Source of the DNA: Rhodospirillaceae bacterium UBA4479
Lineage (GTDB): Bacteria; Pseudomonadota; Alphaproteobacteria; Rhodospirillales; Casp-alpha2
Length of the DNA: 19,728 nt
Assembly (NCBI GenBank): GCA_002389175.1
Contig: DGNZ01000382.1
Location: 1 to 19,728 of the forward strand
Direction of reading: 5' to 3'
Below are positions 1 to 7,316 of the stretch, piece after piece. Below the pieces are notes generated by a model, which saw only the letters and a program-made list of their open reading frames with translations, had not been told where the DNA came from and searched no databases. Numbering within the stretch: the first letter of the stretch is position 1; the number at the start of each line of letters is the position of its first letter. A program made the translations under genes and the position numbers.

Positions 1-1090
1 CCTGGACCGATGTCACATGACCTTCGCCATGGAATGCCTCGGGCGCGGACAACCAAACGAATTCGACACCTTCTTCTTCGGCGTTGCCAACTTCGCGTAG
101 TGATCCGGGCATGTTGGCGCGGTCACGACGATACAGACACTTCACTGTCTTGGCCCCTTGGCGCACGGCAGTACGGACACAGTCCATTGCGGTATCGCCG
201 CCACCGATGACGACGACGTTTTTACCCTCGGCATTCAGTGTGCCGTCGTCGAACGCGGGCACATCATCGCCCAGACCCTTGCGGTTGCTGGCGGTCAGAA
301 ATTCCATGGCCGGGAAGATGTTATCAAGGCCAGACCCTGGTGTTTGCAACTCGCGCGGCTTATAGACACCCGTCGCGATCAATACGGCATCGTGCTTTTC
401 GCGCAGTTCGGCCAGCGTCGCATCGCGGCCCACTTCGAAATTCTCGTGATAGATAATGCCGCCGTCAGCCAAAAGCTTGGTCCGGCGCTCAACCACATCT
501 TTTTCCAACTTAAAGTTGGGGATGCCATAAATCAGCAGGCCGCCCATACGGTCGTAGCGGTCATAGACATGGACTTCGTAGCCTTTAACGCGCAGAACAT
601 CAGCCGCCGCCAGACCCGCAGGCCCACCACCGATGATGCCGACGGACATGCCTAAATCTTCGCGCGCTTCGGGGGCTTTGACCCAGCCATTTTCCCATGC
701 GGTGTCGGTGATGTATTTTTCAATGGCACCGATGGACACGGTGCCGTGCTTGGACTGTTCCAACACGCACGATCCTTCGCACAGGCGATCCTGTGGGCAG
801 ATACGACCGCAGACTTCGGGGAACGTGTTGGTCGCTTGCGATGTTTCGTAGGCTTCTTGCAGGCGTCCCTCGGTTGCCAGGCGCAGCCAATCGGGGATGT
901 TGTTTTGCAGCGGGCAGTGCACTTGGCAATACGGGATGCCGCATTGCTCGCAGCGCGACGCCTGCTCGACGGCACCATCGTCTGAATACTGGTCATAAAT
1001 TTCGTCGAAGTCTTCGCGGCGTTTGTCTGCTTCGCGTTTATTCGGCATCGCGCCATCAATCGAAATGAATTGCTGCATCGGATCTGGCAT
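1..1090 (-). CDS. gltD: Glutamate synthase [NADPH] small subunit, partial (C-terminus beyond window)
   Basis: Beta subunit of NADPH-dependent glutamate synthase (GOGAT). It oxidises NADPH and passes electrons through FAD and iron-sulfur clusters to the large subunit GltB, which makes glutamate from glutamine and 2-oxoglutarate in the cytoplasm. I translated it by hand because it runs off the left edge. About 363 residues are present of a family length near 480. Two cysteine groups (residues 47/50/55/59 in CEQCGIPYCQVHC, and 94/98/104/108 in CGRICPQDRLCEGSC) are the [4Fe-4S] ligands. IIGGGPAGLAAA (about 152-163) is the FAD site and VIGGGDTAMD (about 293-302) the NADPH site. The start at 1090 follows GGAGGA by nine bases, an excellent ribosome site. 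gltB is not upstream, where uppP diverges, so it must lie to the left of the window or elsewhere. Confidence 0.95.
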   Translation of the reverse strand, partial: MPDPMQQFISIDGAMPNKREADKRREDFDEIYDQYSDDGAVEQASRCEQCGIPYCQVHCPLQNNIPDWLRLATEGRLQEAYETSQATNTFPEVCGRICPQDRLCEGSCVLEQSKHGTVSIGAIEKYITDTAWENGWVKAPEAREDLGMSVGIIGGGPAGLAAADVLRVKGYEVHVYDRYDRMGGLLIYGIPNFKLEKDVVERRTKLLADGGIIYHENFEVGRDATLAELREKHDAVLIATGVYKPRELQTPGSGLDNIFPAMEFLTASNRKGLGDDVPAFDDGTLNAEGKNVVVIGGGDTAMDCVRTAVRQGAKTVKCLYRRDRANMPGSLREVGNAEEEGVEFVWLSAPEAFHGEGHVTSVQ

Positions 1091-1318
1091 GCGGTCACGT
1101 CCTCCCAAAAAACAAACCAGGCAAAACCCACTAATGTGGTTCTTTGCCCAAACCTCTGTGTGTCGCCATTTTGGCGCGCAAATACCACCAATGTGCCTTT
1201 TTGAGGGGGCTCAGAAGCGACGTTATAAAAAATAGGTCAGATTTGTTTACTATTTCTTGACCGAAAAATCATAAAAGCAGCTGTATTTCTGCACGATGGC
1301 CGCCAAAGTTGCAAGTTA

Positions 1319-1330
1319 TAAGTGCACTTA
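1319..1330. promoter_or_regulatory. 12-bp perfect palindrome, possible operator
   Basis: TAAGTGCACTTA is self-complementary over all 12 bases. It lies 105 bases upstream of the uppP start, in the gap shared with gltD. Its size and place suit a dimeric repressor or activator site. That is inference from symmetry and location; I recognise no named regulator motif. Confidence 0.3.
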
Positions 1331-1360
1331 GGTCCGTTATGGGACTAAAAACGGCGATTG

Positions 1361-1419
1361 GCAGACTCTGCGATACGGGGTATGTCTGCAGAGGGGAATA
1401 CCCCTTGGATTACCAAGGG
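1361..1419 (+). promoter_or_regulatory. Hairpin-rich leader just upstream of uppP
   Basis: Several short inverted repeats are packed into 59 bases and end about five bases before the uppP ribosome site (AGAGGT at about 1424-1429). GCAGA/TCTGC lie at 1361-1371. CTCTGC (1366-1371) can pair with GCAGAG (1388-1393). GGGGTAT (1377-1383) can pair with ATACCCC (1398-1404). CCCTTGG (1402-1408) pairs with CCAAGGG (1413-1419) around an ATTA loop. The last two share bases 1402-1404, so they compete at the margin. This could be a structured 5' UTR controlling uppP or a processed terminator. No known riboswitch family is recognised. Confidence 0.35.
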
Positions 1420-1434
1420 TAGTAGAGGTATCCA

Positions 1435-2238
1435 ATGCCCATTCTACATCTGGTCGTTTTGGCCGTTGTGCAGGGAATTACCGAATTTTTGCCGATCAGC
1501 TCGTCAGGGCATTTGGTTTTGGTTCCTATTTTCATGGATTGGCCGGATCAGGGCCTGATGATGGATGTCGCCGTCCATGTCGGGACCCTCTTTGCCGTGA
1601 TGCTGTATCTGCACAAAGACGTTTGGCAGATGATCAGTGGTTTCGGCCAGATGTTAAAGGGACGTTCCTCGCCTGGATTGCGCATGATCGGATTGTTGAT
1701 TGTTGGCACGATCCCCATCGTTGGCGCGGGGTATGCCCTTCACACCTATTGGCCCGGCATGTTCCGCAGCATCGAAGTCATCGCCTGGGCGACGCTTGGG
1801 TTTGGCATTCTATTGTACATTTCGGACAAGGTGGGCATGACGGTGCGTCGCATCGATCATTTAGGCATTTTTGATGTGCTGTTCATTGGTTTGTCACAGT
1901 GCCTGGCGCTGATCCCCGGCACCAGCCGTTCGGGGATCACGATGACGGCAGCGCGCTTTATCGGTATGGAACGATTGGATGCGGCCCGGTTCTCATTATT
2001 ATTATCGATCCCGACCATCATCGCAGCGGGCACGCTGAGCGGCTGGGACCTGTACCAAAGCGGTGATTTTGCATTGGCTTATGATGCGCTGATTGCCGCC
2101 GGGCTGGCCTTCGTTTCCGCACTCATTGCCATCGCCATTATGATGGCATGGTTGAAGCGGGCGTCGTTTACGCCGTTTGTGGTTTATAGGATTTTCTTAG
2201 GTGGCGCGTTGTTGGTTGTGGCTTACGGGTTCAGCTAA
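1435..2238 (+). CDS. uppP: Undecaprenyl-diphosphatase (BacA/UppP family)
   Basis: Integral inner-membrane phosphatase that converts undecaprenyl diphosphate to undecaprenyl phosphate. This recycles the lipid carrier for peptidoglycan and O-antigen synthesis and gives bacitracin resistance when overproduced. The 267 residues match the usual family length. The first signature is QGITEFLPISSSGH (residues 13-26), with the essential glutamate and serine-rich loop. The second is PGTSRSG (161-167), the phosphate-binding loop. The rest is nearly all hydrophobic helices, as expected for a multi-span protein. The ATG at 1435 follows AGAGGT. The TAA at 2236-2238 is directly followed by a 107-bp palindromic repeat that separates it from convergent ghrA. 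Confidence 0.96.
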   Translation: MPILHLVVLAVVQGITEFLPISSSGHLVLVPIFMDWPDQGLMMDVAVHVGTLFAVMLYLHKDVWQMISGFGQMLKGRSSPGLRMIGLLIVGTIPIVGAGYALHTYWPGMFRSIEVIAWATLGFGILLYISDKVGMTVRRIDHLGIFDVLFIGLSQCLALIPGTSRSGITMTAARFIGMERLDAARFSLLLSIPTIIAAGTLSGWDLYQSGDFALAYDALIAAGLAFVSALIAIAIMMAWLKRASFTPFVVYRIFLGGALLVVAYGFS

Positions 2239-2345
2239 CCCCCTCACCTAACCTCTCCCCCTGGGAGGGGGAGAGGGATTAGATCGAGTTTATAGATACA
2301 GGGTCCCTCTCCTCTACGAAGTGGGGGAGAGGACAGGTGAGGGGG
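2239..2345 (-). repeat. 107-bp palindromic intergenic repeat, copy 1 (minus orientation)
   Basis: This element begins at the base after the uppP stop codon and ends three bases before the ghrA stop codon. Its outer 23 bases form an inverted repeat with only two mismatches (CCCCCTCACCT at one end, AGGTGAGGGGG at the other). Further CCCTCTCC/GGAGAGGG pairs lie inside, so the whole unit can fold into a branched hairpin. Read on the minus strand it matches the plus strand of 12469-12575: same length, nearly identical arms, diverged loops. Lying between convergent stop codons it may also act as a bidirectional terminator or mRNA 3'-end stabiliser. CCCTCACC-type palindromes of this sort are common in proteobacterial genomes. 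Confidence 0.85.
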
Positions 2346-2348
2346 CGC

Positions 2349-3281
2349 TTAATACCCGCGCTTAAGATCAACCGTATTCAACGGCGCTTCACCCGCTTCG
2401 ATCAGATTGATATTCTGTTCCATCCAATCGGCTGCCGACGACGGTACCGTCAGGCTCGCCATATGTGGGGACACCACGACCTTGGGGTGGGTCCAATATG
2501 GATGATCGCTCGGCAACGGTTCGGTGTGGAACACATCCAATGTCGCAGAACGGATATGCCCGCTGTCGAGTGCCGCCAGTAAATCTTCATCCACCACATG
2601 CGCACCGCGCGCGCAATTGATCACACAGGCGTCTTCGGGCAAGGCGGCCAGGGTTTCAGCATTAATGATACCAGTTGTGCTTTCAGTCAGCGGCAACAAC
2701 ACGATGAGAATTTCCGACCGATTGAGGAATGGCGTTAAGCCATCATCACCGTAATACGATGTGACACCGTCGATATGCTTTTCACTGCGCGACCAGCCTG
2801 CGACATCAAACCCAAGCGCTGCGACTTTTTTGGCGGCGTCTGAACCCAACTCGCCCAATCCTAAGAACCCGACTTTACGATCACGGGTGTCGATCTGGCG
2901 GAGCTGTTTCCAGATGCCTTCACGAGTCCAATTCGCATACACATCCATTTTGCGGTGATAGTGAATGGTCCAATACAGCACGTATTCGCTCATCCCCTCT
3001 GTCAGGCAACGGTCCACCAGACGGACGATTGGCACCTGCGTTGGCAAGTCAGTATCGACCAGGATGCCATCGACGCCAGCGCCCAGCGACAAGATCGCCT
3101 TGAGATTGGGAAAGGTTTTTAATTCGCCTACAGGCGGTCGCCACACAATCGCGTAATCGTAGTCGGCTTTGTCCGTAACCTCGTCGGGCCAGATGTCGAA
3201 TGAAGCATCAGGAAATTTCGCCAGCATGGCTTCGCGCCACGCTGGGGCCTTGTCGGCACCGGATAGGAATAAAAAGCGCAT
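2349..3281 (-). CDS. ghrA: Glyoxylate/hydroxypyruvate reductase A-like D-2-hydroxyacid dehydrogenase
   Basis: NAD(P)H-dependent cytoplasmic reductase of the D-isomer-specific 2-hydroxyacid dehydrogenase family. Members of this branch reduce glyoxylate to glycolate and hydroxypyruvate to D-glycerate. The 310 residues are the family length. The Rossmann motif GLGELG is at 141-146. The catalytic triad is visible as Arg225 (NCARGAHV), Glu254 (DVFHTEPL) and His273 (SPHMAS). The N-terminal MRFLFLSG and LSLGAGVDG are typical of the GhrA branch rather than SerA or lactate dehydrogenase. An AAGG ribosome site lies about nine bases before the ATG at 3281. The exact physiological substrate cannot be read from sequence. 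Confidence 0.88.
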   Translation of the reverse strand: MRFLFLSGADKAPAWREAMLAKFPDASFDIWPDEVTDKADYDYAIVWRPPVGELKTFPNLKAILSLGAGVDGILVDTDLPTQVPIVRLVDRCLTEGMSEYVLYWTIHYHRKMDVYANWTREGIWKQLRQIDTRDRKVGFLGLGELGSDAAKKVAALGFDVAGWSRSEKHIDGVTSYYGDDGLTPFLNRSEILIVLLPLTESTTGIINAETLAALPEDACVINCARGAHVVDEDLLAALDSGHIRSATLDVFHTEPLPSDHPYWTHPKVVVSPHMASLTVPSSAADWMEQNINLIEAGEAPLNTVDLKRGY

Positions 3282-3368
3282 GATGAGGACCTTATGGTTG
3301 GGTGTGGGAGTTACGCTTATCGAAACGTGTCAGGACACGGATATCAAGTATAACTCAGAAAATAGTTT

Positions 3369-3433
3369 GTCATTCCCGCGAAGGCGGGAATCTTATTGTT
3401 CGCGCATAGACTCCCGCCTACGCGGGAGTGACG
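3369..3433. repeat. Paired REP-like palindrome, GTCATTCCCGC class, copy 1
   Basis: Two imperfect palindromes face each other. The first (3369-3392) starts GTCATTCCCGCG and ends GGCGGGAATC. The second (3410-3433) starts ACTCCCGCC and ends GGGAGTGACG. The GTCA ends point outwards, with about 17 bases between units. The pair lies in the 164-base gap between the yejF stop codon and the ghrA start, on the 3' side of the yej operon. It could act as transcript terminator or exonuclease barrier. Three further pairs occur in this window. Confidence 0.85.
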
Positions 3434-3445
3434 GGGGAGAAAAGG

Positions 3446-5080
3446 TCACGTACTCACCGCACCCGTCTCGTCGGCTTCGAGATTAAGGGCTGCTGCCAAC
3501 AGCGCCTGGGTATAGGCTTCACGCGGATTTTCAAAGATGCTTTCGGCGGGGCCTTGTTCGACCACTTTGCCGTCCTTCATCACCACCACATGATGGGCCA
3601 GGGCGCGCACGACTTTAAGATCGTGACTGATGAACATATAGGCCAAATTATATTTGCGTTGCAGATCACGCAGCAGATCGACGATCTGTGCCTGCACCGA
3701 CATATCAAGCGCGCTGGTCGGCTCGTCCAAGACGATGAACCGGGGTTTCAAAACCAACGCACGCGCGATCGAGATCCGCTGCCGCTGGCCGCCTGAAAAT
3801 TCGTGCGGGTAGCGATGCTGCATTTCGGGTTCCATACCAACCTCGATCAAGGCTTCGGAAATGCGTCCTCGGCGTTCGGCCTCGTCGCCCATATCGTGGA
3901 TCAGCAAACCTTCTTCGATGATTTGTCCGACGGACAAGCGCGGGCTGAGCGATCCGAACGGGTCTTGGAAAACGATCTGCATTTGATTGCGCAGCGGCCG
4001 CAGTGCCTGCCAATCCAACGCTTGCAGGTCTTTGCCTTCAAACGTGATATCGCCCATGGATTTTTCAAGACGGATCAGCGCGCGCCCCAGCGTCGATTTC
4101 CCAGACCCCGACTCGCCGACGATTCCGACGGTCTGCCCGGCGCGAATATCGACCGAAATGCCATCAACGGCTTTGATGTGTCCCACGGTGCGGCGTAAGA
4201 CACCGCGCTTGACCGGGAACCAGACTTTGACATCGTCGCCCCGCATGATGGTTTCAGCGTCTGCATTCGCGGGGTCCGGGCGGCCCTTGGGCTCGGCAGC
4301 CAACAGATGCTGGGTATAGGCATGCGATGGATGATCGAACACGGTTTTCGCATCGCCATCCTCGACGACTTTGCCGTGGTTCATCACAGATACCGTATCG
4401 GCCATGCGGCGCACGATCCCCAGATCATGGGTGATCAACAACATCGCCATGCCAAGCTTTTCCTGGAGTTCTTTGAGCAGTTTCAGAATTTGCGCCTGCA
4501 CCGTAACATCAAGGGCTGTCGTCGGCTCGTCAGCGATCAAAAGTTCAGGCTCGTTCGCCAGCGCCATCGCGATCATGACGCGCTGCTGCTGACCGCCCGA
4601 AAATTCATGGGGCAGGGCATGCAGGCGAGAGACCGCCTGTTCCATACCGACAAGCTCAAGCAGCTCAACCACGCGGTCGCGGGCCTGGGTTTGGCGCATG
4701 TGTTTGTGCACCAGCAAAACCTCTGCGATTTGCTTTTCGATGGAATGCAGCGGATTGAGGCTGGAGAGCGGCTCTTGGAAAATCATCGCGATGCGATTGC
4801 CGCGAATGGCGCGCAATTGGCGTTCCTTGCGCTGTAATAAATCTTCGCCATCAAAGATGACACTGCCCGATCCGTGCCACGCCTTGGGGTAGGGCAGCAG
4901 TTTCAGGATCGAAAGCGCGGATACGGATTTCCCCGAACCCGACTCGCCAACCAATGCGTGGGTCTTGCCCTTTTCAACGGCGTACGATACGCCGTCGACG
5001 GCCTTAACCTCGTGATCACCGTGCCCAAACGATGTGCGCAAATCTGTCAGTTGTAAAAGGGGTGTGCGGTTATCGCTCAT
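3446..5080 (-). CDS. yejF: Microcin C / oligopeptide ABC transporter, dual ATP-binding protein
   Basis: Cytoplasmic ATPase of a YejABEF-type peptide importer, with two fused ATP-binding cassettes in 544 residues. Cassette 1 has Walker A GESGSGKS (45-52), signature SGGQ (161-164) and Walker B with DEPTTALD (184-191). Cassette 2 has Walker A GESGSGKS (322-329), SGGQ (429-432) and DEPTSALD (452-459). All key residues are intact in both halves, so two functional sites per polypeptide are expected and no second ATPase gene is needed. Its ATG overlaps the yejE stop codon (ATGA, 5077-5080), which indicates translational coupling. It is the last gene of the operon. YejF in E. coli energises uptake of microcin C; other peptides are likely here. 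Confidence 0.93.
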   Translation of the reverse strand: MSDNRTPLLQLTDLRTSFGHGDHEVKAVDGVSYAVEKGKTHALVGESGSGKSVSALSILKLLPYPKAWHGSGSVIFDGEDLLQRKERQLRAIRGNRIAMIFQEPLSSLNPLHSIEKQIAEVLLVHKHMRQTQARDRVVELLELVGMEQAVSRLHALPHEFSGGQQQRVMIAMALANEPELLIADEPTTALDVTVQAQILKLLKELQEKLGMAMLLITHDLGIVRRMADTVSVMNHGKVVEDGDAKTVFDHPSHAYTQHLLAAEPKGRPDPANADAETIMRGDDVKVWFPVKRGVLRRTVGHIKAVDGISVDIRAGQTVGIVGESGSGKSTLGRALIRLEKSMGDITFEGKDLQALDWQALRPLRNQMQIVFQDPFGSLSPRLSVGQIIEEGLLIHDMGDEAERRGRISEALIEVGMEPEMQHRYPHEFSGGQRQRISIARALVLKPRFIVLDEPTSALDMSVQAQIVDLLRDLQRKYNLAYMFISHDLKVVRALAHHVVVMKDGKVVEQGPAESIFENPREAYTQALLAAALNLEADETGAVST

Positions 5081-6138
5081 CGGAATGTCTTTCGTGGATC
5101 GAATGCATCGCGCACGGCCTCGCCGATAAACACCAGCAGGGTCAGCATGATGGCGATGGAAAAGAACCCGGTAAAGCCAAGCCAGGGGGCATGAAGGTTA
5201 TTCTTACCCTGGTTCAGTAATTCCCCCACCGAGGCTGATCCGGCGGGCAACCCAAACCCTAAAAAATCGAGCGACGTTAAAATGACAACCGACCCGCTAA
5301 GGATGAAGGGTAGGAACGTGATGGTCGCGACCATGGCATTGGGCAGGATATGGCGGAACATGATCGTGGTATCACTGACGCCAAGGGCACGTGCCGCCTG
5401 CACAAATGTGAAATTTCGGGCGCGCAGAAATTCTGCACGGACGAGCCCCACAAGCCCCATCCAGGAAAACAGCAGCATCAATCCAAGTAGCCACCAGAAA
5501 CTGGGCACCACAACGCTGGCCAAAATGATCAACATATAAAGCACGGGTAACCCGGACCAGATTTCGATAAAGCGTTGGAAGATCAAATCAACCCAACCCC
5601 CAAAATATCCCTGCACCGCACCGGCGGCGATCCCGATAATGGATGAAAGGACGGTCAGGGTGAAACCAAACAATACGGATATTCGAAAACCATATATCGT
5701 TCGGGCAAGCACATCGCGGCCCTGGTCATCGGTGCCGAGCCAGTTTTCTGACGTCGGCGGCGACGGTGCTGGCGTTGGCAGGTCGAAATTAACGGTATTA
5801 TAGGAAAAGCGGATCATCGGCCACAGCATCCAGCCCTTTTCCTCAATCAATTCGATGACGAATTCATCGCGGTAATCGGCCTCGGTCGCGAATTCACCGC
5901 CGAATTCGGTTTCGGCGTAGGCAACGAAGGCAGGGAAGTGGGCATCACCGTCGTACCAGACGAAATACGGCTTATCGTTGGCGATCAATTCGGCAAACAT
6001 GCTGAGAAAGAAAATGATGCCGAAAATCCAAAACGACCAAAACCCCCGGCGATTGGCCTTGAAGTTTTCCAGCCTTCGTTGATTGATCGGCGACAGGCGC
6101 GCAGGTGATGGCGGGGCAGGGGCGACGGTTGCATCCAT
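5077..6138 (-). CDS. yejE: Peptide ABC transporter permease YejE
   Basis: Inner-membrane permease of the YejABEF importer, binding-protein-dependent transport (BPD) family, 353 residues. One membrane helix near residues 33-50 (WSFWIFGIIFFLSMF) is followed by a periplasmic segment of about 100 residues, as in YejE and OppC-type permeases. GTDDQGRDVLARTIYGFR then introduces the transmembrane core. The EAA loop, which docks on the ATPase, is visible in the segment RALGVSDTTIMFRHILPN. The gene starts two bases after the yejB stop and overlaps yejF by four bases, so the three products are probably made in balanced amounts. Paired with YejB it forms the membrane channel. Confidence 0.93.
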   Translation of the reverse strand: MDATVAPAPPSPARLSPINQRRLENFKANRRGFWSFWIFGIIFFLSMFAELIANDKPYFVWYDGDAHFPAFVAYAETEFGGEFATEADYRDEFVIELIEEKGWMLWPMIRFSYNTVNFDLPTPAPSPPTSENWLGTDDQGRDVLARTIYGFRISVLFGFTLTVLSSIIGIAAGAVQGYFGGWVDLIFQRFIEIWSGLPVLYMLIILASVVVPSFWWLLGLMLLFSWMGLVGLVRAEFLRARNFTFVQAARALGVSDTTIMFRHILPNAMVATITFLPFILSGSVVILTSLDFLGFGLPAGSASVGELLNQGKNNLHAPWLGFTGFFSIAIMLTLLVFIGEAVRDAFDPRKTFR

Positions 6139-6140
6139 GA

Positions 6141-7256
6141 TCAGGCCCCCCGGCTTTCAAAATCAATCCGGGGATCGATGATGTGATACATGATGTCGCC
6201 CAGAATGTTCATCAACAGGCCGAACAACGTAAAGAAATACAGCGTTGCGAACATCACCCCGTAATCGCGGGTCAGGGCGGCTTCAAAACCTAATAACCCT
6301 AATCCATCGAGAGAGAAGATGATTTCGGTCAGCAGTGATCCCGTAAACAAAATACCGATAAAGGCGCTCGGGAATCCAGCGATCACGATCAACATGGCGT
6401 TTCGGAAAATATGTCCATAAAGAACCGTGTTTTCCTCGAGGCCTTTTGAGCGCGCCGTGACCACGTACTGTTTATTGATTTCTTCCATGAACGAATTTTT
6501 GGTCAGCATGGTCAGGCCAGCAAAACCGCCGATGACCATCGATAAGACCGGCAATGTCATGTGCCAGATGTAATCTTTGATCTGCGCCCAGGTCGATAAA
6601 TCGTCGAAGTTATCGGATATTAATCCCCTGAGCGGGAACCAATCCAGGTACCGTCCACCGGCGAATACGACGATCAGCAAGATCGCAAACAGGAATCCGG
6701 GGATAGCGTTACCAATGATGACGACGCCCGATGTCCAGACATCAAATTTAGACCCGTCTCGGACCGCCTTGGCGATACCGAGGGGAATGGAAATCAGATA
6801 AACAAGTAACGTGGTCCAAATCCCAAGAGAGATCGATACGGGCATTTTGTCGATGACCAAATCGACGACGGATTGATCCTTGAAAAAGCTGTTGCCGAAA
6901 TCGAACACCAAATAATTTTTCAGCATCAGCAAAAAGCGCTCGTGTGCGGGCTTATCCAGCCCGAACTGCTTTTCCAACTCGGCGATGAATTCGGGCGGCA
7001 GGCCCTGTGCGCCCCGGTACTTGGATGATGCGGGGCCGCTTTCGCCAACGTTTGCGTTGCTGCCCTCGTTGATGGTCTCGCTGCCGACATTGCCCGAGAC
7101 ACGGCCCGTGACGTCAACGGCTTGTCCGCTGAGTTCGGACAGCAGTTGTTCGACCGGACCACCGGGTAAGACTTGGACGACCGCGAAATTGATCAAAATG
7201 ATCGCGAACAGCGTCGGCGGAATCAATAACAGGCGGCGGACGATATATGCGAACAT
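6141..7256 (-). CDS. yejB: Peptide ABC transporter permease YejB
   Basis: Second inner-membrane permease of the importer, 371 residues. The start MFAYIVRRLLLIPPTLFAI and the PGGPVEQLL motif are characteristic of YejB. A polar, periplasmic insert (about residues 38-90) rich in Gly, Ser and Asn separates the first helix from the core, as in YejB homologues. The EAA loop appears as TARSKGLEENTVLYGHIFRN. The start codon lacks a strong ribosome site. The 60-base gap from yejA holds a small hairpin, so translation may depend on the operon transcript. No odd residues or frameshifts are seen. Confidence 0.93.
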   Translation of the reverse strand: MFAYIVRRLLLIPPTLFAIILINFAVVQVLPGGPVEQLLSELSGQAVDVTGRVSGNVGSETINEGSNANVGESGPASSKYRGAQGLPPEFIAELEKQFGLDKPAHERFLLMLKNYLVFDFGNSFFKDQSVVDLVIDKMPVSISLGIWTTLLVYLISIPLGIAKAVRDGSKFDVWTSGVVIIGNAIPGFLFAILLIVVFAGGRYLDWFPLRGLISDNFDDLSTWAQIKDYIWHMTLPVLSMVIGGFAGLTMLTKNSFMEEINKQYVVTARSKGLEENTVLYGHIFRNAMLIVIAGFPSAFIGILFTGSLLTEIIFSLDGLGLLGFEAALTRDYGVMFATLYFFTLFGLLMNILGDIMYHIIDPRIDFESRGA

Positions 7257-7278
7257 GGCCGGATTATAGGCGGTTAAG

Positions 7279-7298
7279 TGATCGGGTGAAAACGATCA
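7279..7298 (-). promoter_or_regulatory. Small hairpin in the yejA-yejB gap
   Basis: TGATCG (7279-7284) pairs with CGATCA (7293-7298) around an eight-base loop, in the 60-base gap between the yejA stop and the yejB start. Short hairpins after binding-protein genes often protect the upstream mRNA, so the binding protein is made in excess over the permeases. Here the stem is only six pairs and has no T-tract, so that role is a guess. Confidence 0.3.
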
Positions 7299-7316
7299 GT
7301 TCAGAACCATCATTCC

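Larger units (their letters stand above)
1091..1434. promoter_or_regulatory. Divergent intergenic region between gltD and uppP
   Basis: A 344-base gap without a credible gene. It must hold the promoters of both divergent genes. The central part (about 1205-1290) is AT-rich, with runs such as TTATAAAAAATA near 1213. TATAAC-like and TTGACC-like hexamers exist, but none is paired at convincing spacing, so I do not assign a promoter. A 12-bp palindrome and a cluster of hairpins near uppP are listed separately. Short ORFs here have no recognisable product. Confidence 0.6.

Noticed and set aside
158..655. Long plus-strand ORF antisense to gltD
   Set aside because: It is a shadow of a clear gltD frame with all cofactor motifs on the other strand.
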